A DNA stretch of 16,023 nucleotides, taken from contig JABHDC010000177.1 in assembly GCA_018673255.1 (NCBI GenBank), positions 1 to 16,023 on the forward strand, written 5' to 3'. The stretch comes from Gemmatimonadota bacterium. GTDB lineage: Bacteria > Latescibacterota > UBA2968 > UBA8231. Positions 1 through 7,674 of the stretch are shown in pieces. Position numbers and translations under genes: made by a program. Within the stretch, counting starts at the first letter, position 1. Every line of letters starts with the position of its first letter. The notes under the pieces were generated by a model that ran no database searches, was not told the origin of the DNA, and saw nothing but the letters and a program-made list of their open reading frames with translations.

Positions 1-149
1 AACAGACCGACCATGGCATAGGAGACATCAAAGGACAGGGCGAACAGGGGCATCACCGGGAGGACCATCCCCCGGCAGAGGGCCATGCTGAAGGCAGGGA
101 CGTAGATACTCAGCAGCAAGTGCCGCCGACTGATCTCCTGCGCTGGCAC
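1..149 (-). CDS. MFS transporter, N-terminal fragment (cut by window edge)
   Basis: Only the first ~49 codons lie in the window; the gene runs off the left edge. The reading begins VPAQEISRRHLLLSIYVPAF and continues through a hydrophobic stretch with RGMVLPVMPLFALSF. That is the usual first helix and loop of a major facilitator superfamily permease, an inner-membrane secondary transporter. I chose the GTG at 147-149 because an in-frame TAG, the sulfatase stop, lies only one codon further upstream; the first in-frame ATG (84-86) would remove the start of helix 1. The gap to the sulfatase stop is 3 bases, so co-transcription and translational coupling are very likely. No clear Shine-Dalgarno is visible. 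As the last visible gene of the sulfatase/mannosidase unit it probably moves a sugar or breakdown product, but the substrate cannot be read from this fragment. Confidence 0.72.
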   Translation of the reverse strand, partial: MPAQEISRRHLLLSIYVPAFSMALCRGMVLPVMPLFALSFDVSYAMVGL

Positions 150-152
150 TAC

Positions 153-1532
153 CTAGGCTAACTCTCGGTTGTGCTCGTTGGTGCGGAACCCCTCTGACTC
201 GTAGTAAGCCGCATCCCGGCCGCCCGTACGTTTCCACCAGTCATCGGCGTGGGCTGCCAGCTGTGCCTGCACAGCGGCAACTTCGGGCTGCCCCGCCACG
301 TTGCGCAGTTCGTGTGGATCGCTGGCCACGTGATACATCTCCTGACACGCATCCTCACCGAAATAGCGCACCCACTTCCATTCGCGCGTCCTTACGCCAT
401 AGAACGGGTGGATCCCCCAGTAGGCGCCGTAGTGCTCGAAGAACGCCATTTCATCACCGGGTGCGGCATCGCGCTGGAAGGCGCCACACAGATCCCCGTG
501 ATGAAACGCGTCTTCAGCTGGCAGACCGGCGAGACGGATGAGAGATCCTGCGATCTGCACCGACGACACGACATCGTCGATCACCGCACGCCTCGACGTC
601 TGACCCTTCGGCAGCCTGGTGATGCAGGGCACCCGATAGAGTTCATCATAGGGTAGCGTGCCCTTCTTGCTCATGCCGTGCGCGCCCATCATGTCGCCAT
701 GGTCGGCGATGAACAGGACGAGCGTATCCTCCCACATTTCAAGGCGCTCGAGTTCGGCTACAATGGCAGCATACTGGCTATCCATCGCTTCGATCATCGA
801 CAGATAACGAGCCAACTCGTCACGTGCCTGCGCTTCATCACCGGCACTGTGGTCACCCTCTGCGTGCTCTTTCTGAAAGGCAGGTTTGCCCTCGAAAGTG
901 TCCTCGTAGTAACTCACCGGAAGGGGCAGCGACTCGGCGTCGTAGTTGGCCGCGTAGGCCGGATCGTGGAAGAAGGGGGGATGCGGAAGATTGGTGGAAA
1001 AGGTCAGAAACAGTGGCCTGCCATCATCCTCATACGCCTGCAGCCAGGTCAGCGTATCCTGGGCGGCCACATAGTCACGTCGCAGCGACTTCGGCACTGC
1101 GCTGATCTTCCGGTCTTCGGCTTCATCGTCATCCACACGCCGCTTGTCGTAATCTACGCCCTCGTCGTAGCCGAGTGACTCCAGCGAAACATCGAAGTGG
1201 CACTTGCCGAAGTATGCGGTACGATACCCGCCATCGCGGAAAGCCTGACCTACCGTTCGCTGCCGGCTCGGGGCCAGACGATTCTGGTGATCATAGAAGC
1301 CGTAGTTGATGACAACACCGCACTCATGTGGATGCAGCCCCGTCACGAAGGATGCCCGAGATGGGACACACTGGCCATGTGCCGTGATCATATGCGTGAA
1401 TCGCACACCCTCGCCTGCCAGCCGATCCAGAAAGGGAGTGCGCGCATTCTCGTCGCCGGCACAACCCATTCGGTGTGCCTGCATCTGATCACACATGAGG
1501 ATGAGTACATGCGGAGATCGCCCTCGGGTCAC
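153..1532 (-). CDS. Sulfatase, Cys-type (formylglycine-dependent)
   Basis: A 459-residue member of the alkaline-phosphatase-like sulfatase family, which hydrolyses sulfate esters. Asp15-Gln16 (MCDQMQ) are the N-terminal metal-site residues. The modification signature Cys55-Val-Pro-Ser-Arg-Ala makes Cys55 the residue converted to formylglycine. Gly109-Lys110 (YFGKCHF), His184 (NLPHPP) and Asp277-His278 (FIADHGD) supply the remaining catalytic and metal positions. Full family length. The GTG start at 1530-1532 overlaps the upstream TGA in a GTGA arrangement, with GGGAG about 11 bases upstream. A longer reading from TTG 1625 only adds residues inside the preceding gene. No signal peptide is seen, so a cytoplasmic enzyme acting on an imported small substrate fits better than a secreted one. 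Activity would need a formylglycine-generating enzyme, which is not in this window. The neighbouring GH125 gene suggests a sulfated mannoside substrate, but this is inference. Confidence 0.95.
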   Translation of the reverse strand: MTRGRSPHVLILMCDQMQAHRMGCAGDENARTPFLDRLAGEGVRFTHMITAHGQCVPSRASFVTGLHPHECGVVINYGFYDHQNRLAPSRQRTVGQAFRDGGYRTAYFGKCHFDVSLESLGYDEGVDYDKRRVDDDEAEDRKISAVPKSLRRDYVAAQDTLTWLQAYEDDGRPLFLTFSTNLPHPPFFHDPAYAANYDAESLPLPVSYYEDTFEGKPAFQKEHAEGDHSAGDEAQARDELARYLSMIEAMDSQYAAIVAELERLEMWEDTLVLFIADHGDMMGAHGMSKKGTLPYDELYRVPCITRLPKGQTSRRAVIDDVVSSVQIAGSLIRLAGLPAEDAFHHGDLCGAFQRDAAPGDEMAFFEHYGAYWGIHPFYGVRTREWKWVRYFGEDACQEMYHVASDPHELRNVAGQPEVAAVQAQLAAHADDWWKRTGGRDAAYYESEGFRTNEHNRELA

Positions 1533-2659
1533 GATTCGAGAATCTCCCACGCTTTTTGCAGATAGAAGCGGTAGTTGGCCAGCGGCGTGCCATTCGGAAT
1601 CCGGTGATCCAGTCCCAGGACACAACCACCGGTTGCCATCATGGGCGGCAACTTACGCTCCAGTTCGGCAGCGATCTCTTCCTGGGTCCGACGCAGCACG
1701 TGTTTGTCGATGCCACCATAGAATGCAAATCGCTCGCCGTAGGCCTCACGCAATTCGACGATATCCATTCCCGCCGCCGGCTCCATGGGGTGCATGCAGT
1801 TGACGCCAGCCTCGATAAATGCATCGAGCACGGGCCGCATGTCTCCGTCGCTGTCCTGATCAAAGAGACGGGCACCACGACTCGAAACCAGATCCCAGAC
1901 GCGACGATAGTATGGCGCGATGAACTCCTGAATCTGCGAGGGGCCGGCCAGTGGGCCTGACTTCCCCGCCATGTCTTCGTGGACGAACAGCATGTCGATA
2001 GGCACTTCAGCGGTGACGGTATCCAGAACCCGCTCTGCCGTCTCCCCCATCGTCTGCAGCATATCGTGGATCAGTTCGGGTTGCGTGTAGAATGCAACGC
2101 ACAGTTCCTCCTCGCCCATCAGCTGGCGTGGCTCATCGAACCCACCAGGCATACCACCACACAGCACCTTGCCAGCCGCCAGATCTGCACGCGCCTTGTC
2201 AGCCCACCCTTCGGTGAATCGCCCTTCGTCGAACTGATACCAGGGCTTGATCTTCAGCCAGTCGTCCATCGTGCGAACCGGATAGTCCAGGGGCAATGCC
2301 AGGGTCGCGAAACCTTTGGGCATCTTCATGGTGCGCCCCAACTCGTCACGGTGCAGCGTGTATTCAGGTGTGTCCTCGAGCACGACCGGTTCATGACCAC
2401 CGAAACGTCCCGTCGTTGCCCCCACGTGAACCTTCTCTTCGCAGCGATATCGATAGGCTGCGAAGGAGAGTTCATCAGCCGAGGCGCCCTGCTCTTCCCA
2501 CTCTTCTTTCAGTCCGACGATGGGCCCGAAAATTTCAGTGAATAGAGGGCGCTCGTTGGCACGGAATGTCATGTGATCGAGATACTCCTCACGCCGGACC
2601 GACGGACTCCGCTCGATCGCCAGATCCGCATGAGTCCCCCACTTCAGTTTCCTCGCCAT
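1529..2659 (-). CDS. Uroporphyrinogen decarboxylase (URO-D)-like family protein
   Basis: A 376-residue TIM-barrel protein of the URO-D/methylcobamide:CoM methyltransferase superfamily. Recognisable blocks are HEDMAGKSGPL (about 227-237), the acidic strand FDQDSDGD (266-273), MEPAAGMD (292-299), GGIDKH (315-320) and the family-typical tail GLDHRIPNG (349-357). True heme-pathway enzymes carry an N-terminal RQAGR-type arginine motif, which is absent, so this is not HemE. The H-x-C zinc site of corrinoid methyltransferases is also not seen. Of two nearby ATGs, 2659 is chosen because GGAGG lies 9 bases upstream of it, whereas the ATG at 2668 abuts that GGAGG directly. The stop overlaps the sulfatase start by 4 bases. 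Such proteins recur in catabolic clusters of uncultured bacteria without an assigned reaction. A methyl or one-carbon transfer role is only a family-level guess. Confidence 0.88.
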   Translation of the reverse strand: MARKLKWGTHADLAIERSPSVRREEYLDHMTFRANERPLFTEIFGPIVGLKEEWEEQGASADELSFAAYRYRCEEKVHVGATTGRFGGHEPVVLEDTPEYTLHRDELGRTMKMPKGFATLALPLDYPVRTMDDWLKIKPWYQFDEGRFTEGWADKARADLAAGKVLCGGMPGGFDEPRQLMGEEELCVAFYTQPELIHDMLQTMGETAERVLDTVTAEVPIDMLFVHEDMAGKSGPLAGPSQIQEFIAPYYRRVWDLVSSRGARLFDQDSDGDMRPVLDAFIEAGVNCMHPMEPAAGMDIVELREAYGERFAFYGGIDKHVLRRTQEEIAAELERKLPPMMATGGCVLGLDHRIPNGTPLANYRFYLQKAWEILES

Positions 2660-2696
2660 CTTCTTCATCCTCCCTCTTGTTCAGGTACACACAATA

Positions 2697-3911
2697 TCAG
2701 AAATGATCCGGTTCGGGCATGCTGGGATGCTGCATCGGGAGCATGACCTCGGCCAGCCTCGCCCCATCTCCATGGACGGCCAACCCGCCCTCCTCGACAA
2801 GGGAACCGACATCATCAGTGCCGATCACCAGTTGCGCCAGTCCCGGACCATTCACCTCGTGGGGCGTCGAATCCGTGCTGGCAGCGACAGCTACACGACC
2901 TGCCGCGATCTGCAGATCCACAGATTGTTCATCGTTGTCCAGACGAAGGTGGCCATTCCAGTCCGACCAGGCGGATTCCCGCAGACGCGCTTCAAGATCA
3001 GGTATCAGCTTCTGCATCGTCGCGTGCAGATTCACCAGCCGCACGAGAGCCCCGCCATTGTGTTGATGCTGAACGATCTCACGGCTGTTCATGCGTCGCA
3101 GGCGCTGGGCAAGTTCGCACCGTGGCGAGATCGATGGCAGGCGCACCTTCTGGCGGTCAGTCGAATCCATCAATTGCCGGATCACACCCAGAACCTCGTC
3201 TGCATTGCCGGCGTGATCCGTCACCAGGAGTTGCTCGTCATTCAGACGTGTCAGCACATAGCCGATGACGTCACCGACCGCATTGCGCCAGAGATGCCCT
3301 CGATCCTCTACCAGCTTCGTGAACCAGCCGCCTTCCCGCACGACGGTCCCCGTCCGGGCATGCTGATGGCGGTTCGACAGTTCAACTACCGCCTCAGGAT
3401 ACTGCTCCTCAAATCCTTCCAGCGACACCGACCTCACAGCAGGCAGATCGGCGATCGCTACCTCGAAGCGGTGTTCCGGCCAGGCACGTCGGTAGTCGAA
3501 ATGGTGATAGAAATCGTCGATGCCGTAGAGCAGACTGATGTCGTAGCCTGCGGGTGACAGACAGGTGAGGAGGTCATTCATCGTCCGGCGCATCCAGCCA
3601 CGGCGGCGGTATGCCTCAACGGTGAAGATGGCGCACAGACCCGCGGCGTGCAGTTGCGCCTGCGAGCCCACACGCAAACGAAAATCGATGAGCCCGGCAT
3701 GTGTGGCGATGGCGCCATCATCCATGCAGCCAATGCGACTCCCTTGCCAGTTGTAGCTGCCACCCGGCCGCAGCGCATCTCCCACGGTGGCGAGGGTCGA
3801 CTCCTCGGTCCCGCCCCAGAAGGTCTCAGAGATCAGTCGAGCCAGGGCCGACAGATGCAGTGTCGGTTCAGGTGCACAGACGCGCAGTCCGCCCACGAAT
3901 CCCTCAGCCAT
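2697..3911 (-). CDS. Eis-like GNAT N-acetyltransferase with SCP2-type C-terminal domain
   Basis: A 404-residue protein. An acetyl-CoA loop (V/I)[12 protein letters not shown] is seen at about 97-108 ([14 protein letters not shown]) and is typical of GNAT motif A. The segment [14 protein letters not shown] (127-140) matches the Eis block in which a Tyr acts as general acid, here Tyr135. A second GNAT half (about 150-290) and an SCP2-like tail (about 305-400) follow. The length is close to that of mycobacterial Eis (402), and the chain ends in Phe, as in Eis where the C-terminal carboxylate is the proposed base. Eis enzymes acetylate primary amines. Inside a glycan operon an amino sugar or amine-bearing aglycone is a possible substrate (inference). 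The ATG overlaps the end of the GH125 gene by 8 bases; the gap to the next gene is 37 bases. I see no reason to call this an antibiotic resistance gene. Confidence 0.8.
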   Translation of the reverse strand: MAEGFVGGLRVCAPEPTLHLSALARLISETFWGGTEESTLATVGDALRPGGSYNWQGSRIGCMDDGAIATHAGLIDFRLRVGSQAQLHAAGLCAIFTVEAYRRRGWMRRTMNDLLTCLSPAGYDISLLYGIDDFYHHFDYRRAWPEHRFEVAIADLPAVRSVSLEGFEEQYPEAVVELSNRHQHARTGTVVREGGWFTKLVEDRGHLWRNAVGDVIGYVLTRLNDEQLLVTDHAGNADEVLGVIRQLMDSTDRQKVRLPSISPRCELAQRLRRMNSREIVQHQHNGGALVRLVNLHATMQKLIPDLEARLRESAWSDWNGHLRLDNDEQSVDLQIAAGRVAVAASTDSTPHEVNGPGLAQLVIGTDDVGSLVEEGGLAVHGDGARLAEVMLPMQHPSMPEPDHF

Positions 3912-5193
3912 CGGCCCGCCGCTGCAACCACGTCATCACGAATTCAGAGAAGATCGAGTTCGCCCACGCAAACCACTCACGCGTGTAAATCGACGGGTCA
4001 TCGGGATGGAATCCCTCGTGCATGAACCCCGTCCCCCCGTCGGTGGCTTCGAGCATGTCGATGATCCGATCCATTTCCTCAACGGTTGTGGCTGTCAGCC
4101 CCTGCATGGACAACGCAATGTGCCAGACATAACCCTCCGGCGTGTGCGGGCTGCCAATGCCACTCGCCTGCGATCCGGTGTAGAAATAGGGATTGGCCTC
4201 ACTGAGTACGAACCGTCGTGTGGCCAGGTAAACAGGATCATCAGCCTCACAATACCCCAGATAGGGCAGCGCCAGCAGGCTCGGCACATTGGCGTCATCC
4301 ATCATGTGATGGTGGCCGAGTCCGTCCACTTCGTAGGCATAGATCTGCTCGCCGTCGTACTCGACGCGAGCGTGCTGCTGCAGGCCGGTCTCGATCTGGG
4401 CCCTCAGATCCAGTGCTGCCGTGGCCAGCGTCGAATCTGACCAGACCTCGCGGGCCACCTTGGCCACATGGTCGAGGACCACGGTTGCGAACATGTTCGA
4501 GGGTACCAGATATCCGTAGCGACAAGCATCGTCGCTTGGTCGAAAGCCTGACCAGGTCATACCGGTGTGAGCGACCGGTGTGCCTCGACCTTCGTCGACG
4601 AGGGTGTCACTGGATGGACAATCAGAACGCTGGAATCGGTAGGGTGACTGATCGCGATGATGTTGCTCGGTGCGCCAGATGCCGAGAATCGTGTCGACGG
4701 CACTTCGGAACTCGGCATCAAAGACGCTTGCATCTCCCGTGGCCTGCCAGTATCGCTTGCTCAACCACAGAGGATAGCAGAGCGAGTCGATCTCATATTT
4801 CCGTTCCCACACCCACGGGTTGGTCTCAGTCTCATCCTGGGCCCACGCGGCACCATTGGCTTCTTCATTGAAGGCATTGGCATAGGGGTCGATGAGGATG
4901 TAGCGAATCTGCCGTCGAATGGCGCCGGCCACGATTCCCCGTATCTGCTCATCTTCGGCGGCCAGCCCCACGTAGGGTGACAGCTGAGCACTCGAGTCGC
5001 GCAGCCACATGGCCGGGATGTCGCCCGTGAAGACATACGTCGAGCCATCGTCGAGCCGCTTCGTCGTGGTCTGGAGCGTATTGGGGAAGCACTGGCTGAA
5101 CATGGCCGCCAACTTCGGTCGGTCCTGCAGTTGGCGAACGACATCCTCGCGCGTCCTGTCGATAATCAGGGGCAATTGCATGGGTGACGGCAC
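3904..5193 (-). CDS. Glycoside hydrolase family 125, exo-alpha-1,6-mannosidase
   Basis: A 429-residue, full-length GH125 protein (formerly DUF1237), an (alpha/alpha)6-barrel inverting, metal-independent exo-alpha-1,6-mannosidase. Family blocks are [19 protein letters not shown] (56-74), [21 protein letters not shown] (split across about 116-136), [11 protein letters not shown] (212-222) carrying the general acid Asp (221 or 222), and [16 protein letters not shown] (403-418) carrying the base Glu406. No signal peptide is visible, so it should act in the cytoplasm on imported oligosaccharides. The start is either GTG 5193, immediately after the AKR stop, or ATG 5181. Neither has a strong ribosome binding site, and the first is consistent with translational coupling. 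GH125 substrates are alpha-1,6-linked mannose units of alpha-mannans and N-glycans. With the sulfatase two genes downstream, the operon points to a sulfated mannan or mannoside. Confidence 0.95.
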   Translation of the reverse strand: MPSPMQLPLIIDRTREDVVRQLQDRPKLAAMFSQCFPNTLQTTTKRLDDGSTYVFTGDIPAMWLRDSSAQLSPYVGLAAEDEQIRGIVAGAIRRQIRYILIDPYANAFNEEANGAAWAQDETETNPWVWERKYEIDSLCYPLWLSKRYWQATGDASVFDAEFRSAVDTILGIWRTEQHHRDQSPYRFQRSDCPSSDTLVDEGRGTPVAHTGMTWSGFRPSDDACRYGYLVPSNMFATVVLDHVAKVAREVWSDSTLATAALDLRAQIETGLQQHARVEYDGEQIYAYEVDGLGHHHMMDDANVPSLLALPYLGYCEADDPVYLATRRFVLSEANPYFYTGSQASGIGSPHTPEGYVWHIALSMQGLTATTVEEMDRIIDMLEATDGGTGFMHEGFHPDDPSIYTREWFAWANSIFSEFVMTWLQRRADG

Positions 5194-6111
5194 TCAGACG
5201 CGAAGCCGCTCTGCCTCCGCCTCGGTCAGCGCATCGGCGCCCGCCGCTGCATTCATCGCCGCCTGTTCCGGCGACTTGGCCCCGGGTATCGCCACGGGCA
5301 GTGTGGGATGGGAGATCACAAATTTCAGCGCCGTATCCACCATCTGCCCCGGCTCGACCAGTTCACGGATCTTGTCCACTGTGTCCATGCGTTGCTCGAA
5401 CTCGGCACGTGCCTCACCGCCCTCGTTGTACGTGCTTCTCACTTCGTCATCGAATCGGCTCTCTCGGGTGTAGTTACCGGAGAGCAGGCCACGAGCCAGA
5501 GGGCCGCGCACCATCACGGCAATGCCCTGGGCCTGGCAATATGGGAGCAACTCGGCCTCCGTCGACCGATTCACGAGAGAGTAGTCGATCTGTACGACCT
5601 TGCATCCGCCTTCATGATTGAAACGCTTGAGCACGTCGAGGCTGTTGGTGGAAATGCCGTAATACCGCAGCCGCCCCTCCTGCTGCAGGACCTTGAAACC
5701 TTCCAGGTAGACGGAAGGGTCTTCAATGCCCCCATCGTGACACAACAGCACGTCGTGGTAGTCTGTGCGCAGTCGGTGCAGCGAGGCGTGAGCACAGAGG
5801 CGGATCATGTCGGGCGTTGTCTTCGGGACACCCTGACCAGTGCGCTTGCCCCAGTTGCCGATCTTGCTCACCACATAGACGTCATGGCGGAAGCCTGCCA
5901 TGGCGATACCGAGCCGCTCTTCCGACAGGCCGTTGGGCAGACCATAGGATTCGGCGGCATCAAAGAGATTCATGCCATTCTCATAGGCTGCACGCACGGT
6001 GGCCCAGGCGGTCTTGTCGTCGAGTACACCCCACTGGTTGCCGATATTCCAGGTTCCCAGACCGATGGCAGATACCTGCCATCCTGTACGACCAAAGTCT
6101 CGATAGAGCAT
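5194..6111 (-). CDS. Aldo/keto reductase
   Basis: A 305-residue NAD(P)H-dependent oxidoreductase of the aldo/keto reductase fold. The full catalytic tetrad is present: Asp51 and Tyr56 (NLFDAAESYG), Lys83 (VVSKIG) and His125 (LLCHDG). The N-terminus MLYRDFGRTGWQVSAIGLGT is the standard family opening, and the C-terminal ISHPTLPVAIPGAKSPEQ segment is the cofactor-binding part. The ATG is preceded by GGGAGGGG (plus-strand 6120-6127) with 8-base spacing, the best ribosome binding site in this operon, which fits a first gene. The TGA is followed directly by the GTG of the GH125 gene. The likely role is oxidation or reduction of a released sugar or its oxo-derivative. Substrate and direction are not readable. 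Confidence 0.92.
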   Translation of the reverse strand: MLYRDFGRTGWQVSAIGLGTWNIGNQWGVLDDKTAWATVRAAYENGMNLFDAAESYGLPNGLSEERLGIAMAGFRHDVYVVSKIGNWGKRTGQGVPKTTPDMIRLCAHASLHRLRTDYHDVLLCHDGGIEDPSVYLEGFKVLQQEGRLRYYGISTNSLDVLKRFNHEGGCKVVQIDYSLVNRSTEAELLPYCQAQGIAVMVRGPLARGLLSGNYTRESRFDDEVRSTYNEGGEARAEFEQRMDTVDKIRELVEPGQMVDTALKFVISHPTLPVAIPGAKSPEQAAMNAAAGADALTEAEAERLRV

Positions 6112-6228
6112 CTGTAGTACCCCTCCCTGTCACTGACGTCCCGCGGGCATGTCCGTACCGCGAGAATCGCGAATCGATCGGCTACGTATCCGTCGTCGCC
6201 CGCCGACGGCGCGTATATTTGGTAGTTC
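6112..6228. promoter_or_regulatory. Divergent spacer: operon promoter region with small palindromes
   Basis: These 117 bases separate the minus-strand six-gene unit from the plus-strand MFS gene and must hold both promoters. Visible are an inverted repeat CGCGA-gaa-TCGCG at 6159-6171; a second inverted repeat CCGTCG/CGACGG at 6190-6195 and 6204-6209 with an 8-base loop; and a TATATT -10-like hexamer at 6214-6219. If TATATT is used, the MFS transcript would start only a few bases before its ATG, making it almost leaderless. No convincing -35 box was found on either strand. The palindromes may be operators; this is inference. Confidence 0.4.
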
Positions 6229-7614
6229 ATGGAGACTAACGACGACGCCACATGGGCGCGACTACGCCGCCTGCCATTCGATCGCCCGACATGGCCCTTC
6301 GCGGTGCAGCGGGTGCCACTGTTTTACGGATGGATCGTCGTCGTCGTCGGCACGATCGGTGTGCTGTGCAGCGCCCCTGGGCAGACGGTGGGGGTGTCCG
6401 TCTTCACCGACCACCTGATGGCGGCCACCCGCCTCACACGGGTCCAACTCAGCCTGACCTATCTCGTGGGGACCCTGGCCGGCGCCTTCCTGCTGCCACG
6501 AGCGGGCAGAATATACGATCGCCTAGGTAGCCGCACCATGACGGTGCTGACCGCCTTTGCCCTAGGCTGCGCCCTTCTGTTGCTCAGTCAGGTGGACACC
6601 GCGATTCACGCTCTGCAGGAGGTTGTGGGCACGCTGGCCACAGGCGCCGGTCTGGATACCGCCGTCGCCTTTAGCATCATGGCATTGAGCTTTTTCGCCC
6701 TCCGGTTCCTCGGCCAGGGCGTGTTGACCATGAGCAGCTCCAATATGATTCTGAAATGGTTCGACCGGCGCCGTGGCCTCGTGAGTGGTCTGGTCGGCCT
6801 GCTCAGCTCCTTCGGATTCTCTGCGGCACCCGTTCTGTTCAACTGGCTGATCGAGGGACACGGGTGGAAAGGGGCCTGGCTCTGGCTCGGACTGGCCATT
6901 GGACTGGGGCTGACGCTGCTTGCCGCGATTCTCTACCGCGACAACCCTGAAGAATGTGGTCTACGCCCGGACGGTCTGATCTTGACCGAAGATGGAGCCC
7001 ACCATGATCGGGTGACAGGTGTCAATCTGGATGCTGCTCAGCGAACCAGAGTCTTCTGGATTTTCATCGCCGCCATCTTCATGTCCGGCCTCGTGGGCAC
7101 AGCACTGCCCTTCCACCTGGTGGATATCCATGCGCGAGCCGGACTCGATCGCTCTCTTGCCATTGCCATGTTTCTGCCCGCTGCGACCATCGCGGTCTGC
7201 GTGCATTTCGTCGGTGGGTGGATCAGCGATCGCACGTCGCTACGCCCCCACCTGGTGCTGTTTCAGGTGGGGATGATCCTGGCCAATGTGGGTCTGGTGT
7301 ATCTTGAGGAAAGCTGGGGTCGGCCTCTGATGATCCTGGGCTACGGCATGCAGGGAGGCATGGCCCGGCTGATTTCCTCCGTCACCTGGCCTCGTTACTT
7401 TGGTCGCCGCCATCTGGGTGCGATCCGCAGCTACGCCGTCGCCTTTGGCGTCGCGGCCAGTGCGCTGGGGCCGACCATCTTCGGGCTCTCTGCCGACTGG
7501 TTCGGCACCTACCATGTTGCGGCCTGGGGATGTGTGGCTGTACTGACCCTGTTGTTGCCCCTGGCGCCATTTGCACGAGATCCGAAATTTCCCCAGTTGG
7601 CGCCGAGACCGTAA
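6229..7614 (+). CDS. MFS transporter (OFA/monocarboxylate-porter-like)
   Basis: A 461-residue integral membrane protein with a ~30-residue cytoplasmic N-terminus. Helix 1 starts at FYGWIVVVVG; the YGW motif is typical of MFS members related to oxalate/formate and monocarboxylate porters. The loop-2 signature is degenerate but recognisable as GRIYDRLGSRTM between helices 2 and 3. WFDRRRGLVSGLVGL opens the second part of the N-terminal bundle. A central loop (about 240-270, DNPEECGLRPDG) separates the two halves, and GGWISDRTSLRP is the matching loop in the C-terminal half. About 12 hydrophobic segments are present. A negatively charged small acid is the family-based guess for substrate. The ribosome binding site is poor. 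It is divergent from the glycan operon and 60 bases ahead of mnmA, so it may belong to either unit. Confidence 0.9.
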   Translation: METNDDATWARLRRLPFDRPTWPFAVQRVPLFYGWIVVVVGTIGVLCSAPGQTVGVSVFTDHLMAATRLTRVQLSLTYLVGTLAGAFLLPRAGRIYDRLGSRTMTVLTAFALGCALLLLSQVDTAIHALQEVVGTLATGAGLDTAVAFSIMALSFFALRFLGQGVLTMSSSNMILKWFDRRRGLVSGLVGLLSSFGFSAAPVLFNWLIEGHGWKGAWLWLGLAIGLGLTLLAAILYRDNPEECGLRPDGLILTEDGAHHDRVTGVNLDAAQRTRVFWIFIAAIFMSGLVGTALPFHLVDIHARAGLDRSLAIAMFLPAATIAVCVHFVGGWISDRTSLRPHLVLFQVGMILANVGLVYLEESWGRPLMILGYGMQGGMARLISSVTWPRYFGRRHLGAIRSYAVAFGVAASALGPTIFGLSADWFGTYHVAAWGCVAVLTLLLPLAPFARDPKFPQLAPRP

Positions 7615-7674
7615 GATGCCTCTATCTGCCGCCGGCGCAGCCTCCTGCAGGGATCGCCAAATGGACCACATCAC

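Noticed and set aside
28..237. 69-residue minus-strand reading at the left edge
   Set aside because: It is a shadow spanning the sulfatase end and the MFS start; the true frame gives a clear MFS helix.
1533..1625. Longer sulfatase reading from a TTG codon
   Set aside because: The extra 31 residues lie inside the URO-D-like gene and look unlike a sulfatase N-terminus; GTG 1532 overlaps the upstream stop in the usual way.
2697..3911. Drug-resistance Eis gene
   Set aside because: The operon is catabolic and the family is broad; nothing in the sequence points to antibiotic modification.
3787..4871. Two 217-residue plus-strand readings opposite the GNAT and GH125 genes
   Set aside because: Arg/Pro/His-rich antisense readings typical of GC-rich DNA, lying opposite strongly conserved enzymes.
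6342..6353. GTC triplet run in the MFS gene
   Set aside because: It simply encodes consecutive Val residues of the first membrane helix.
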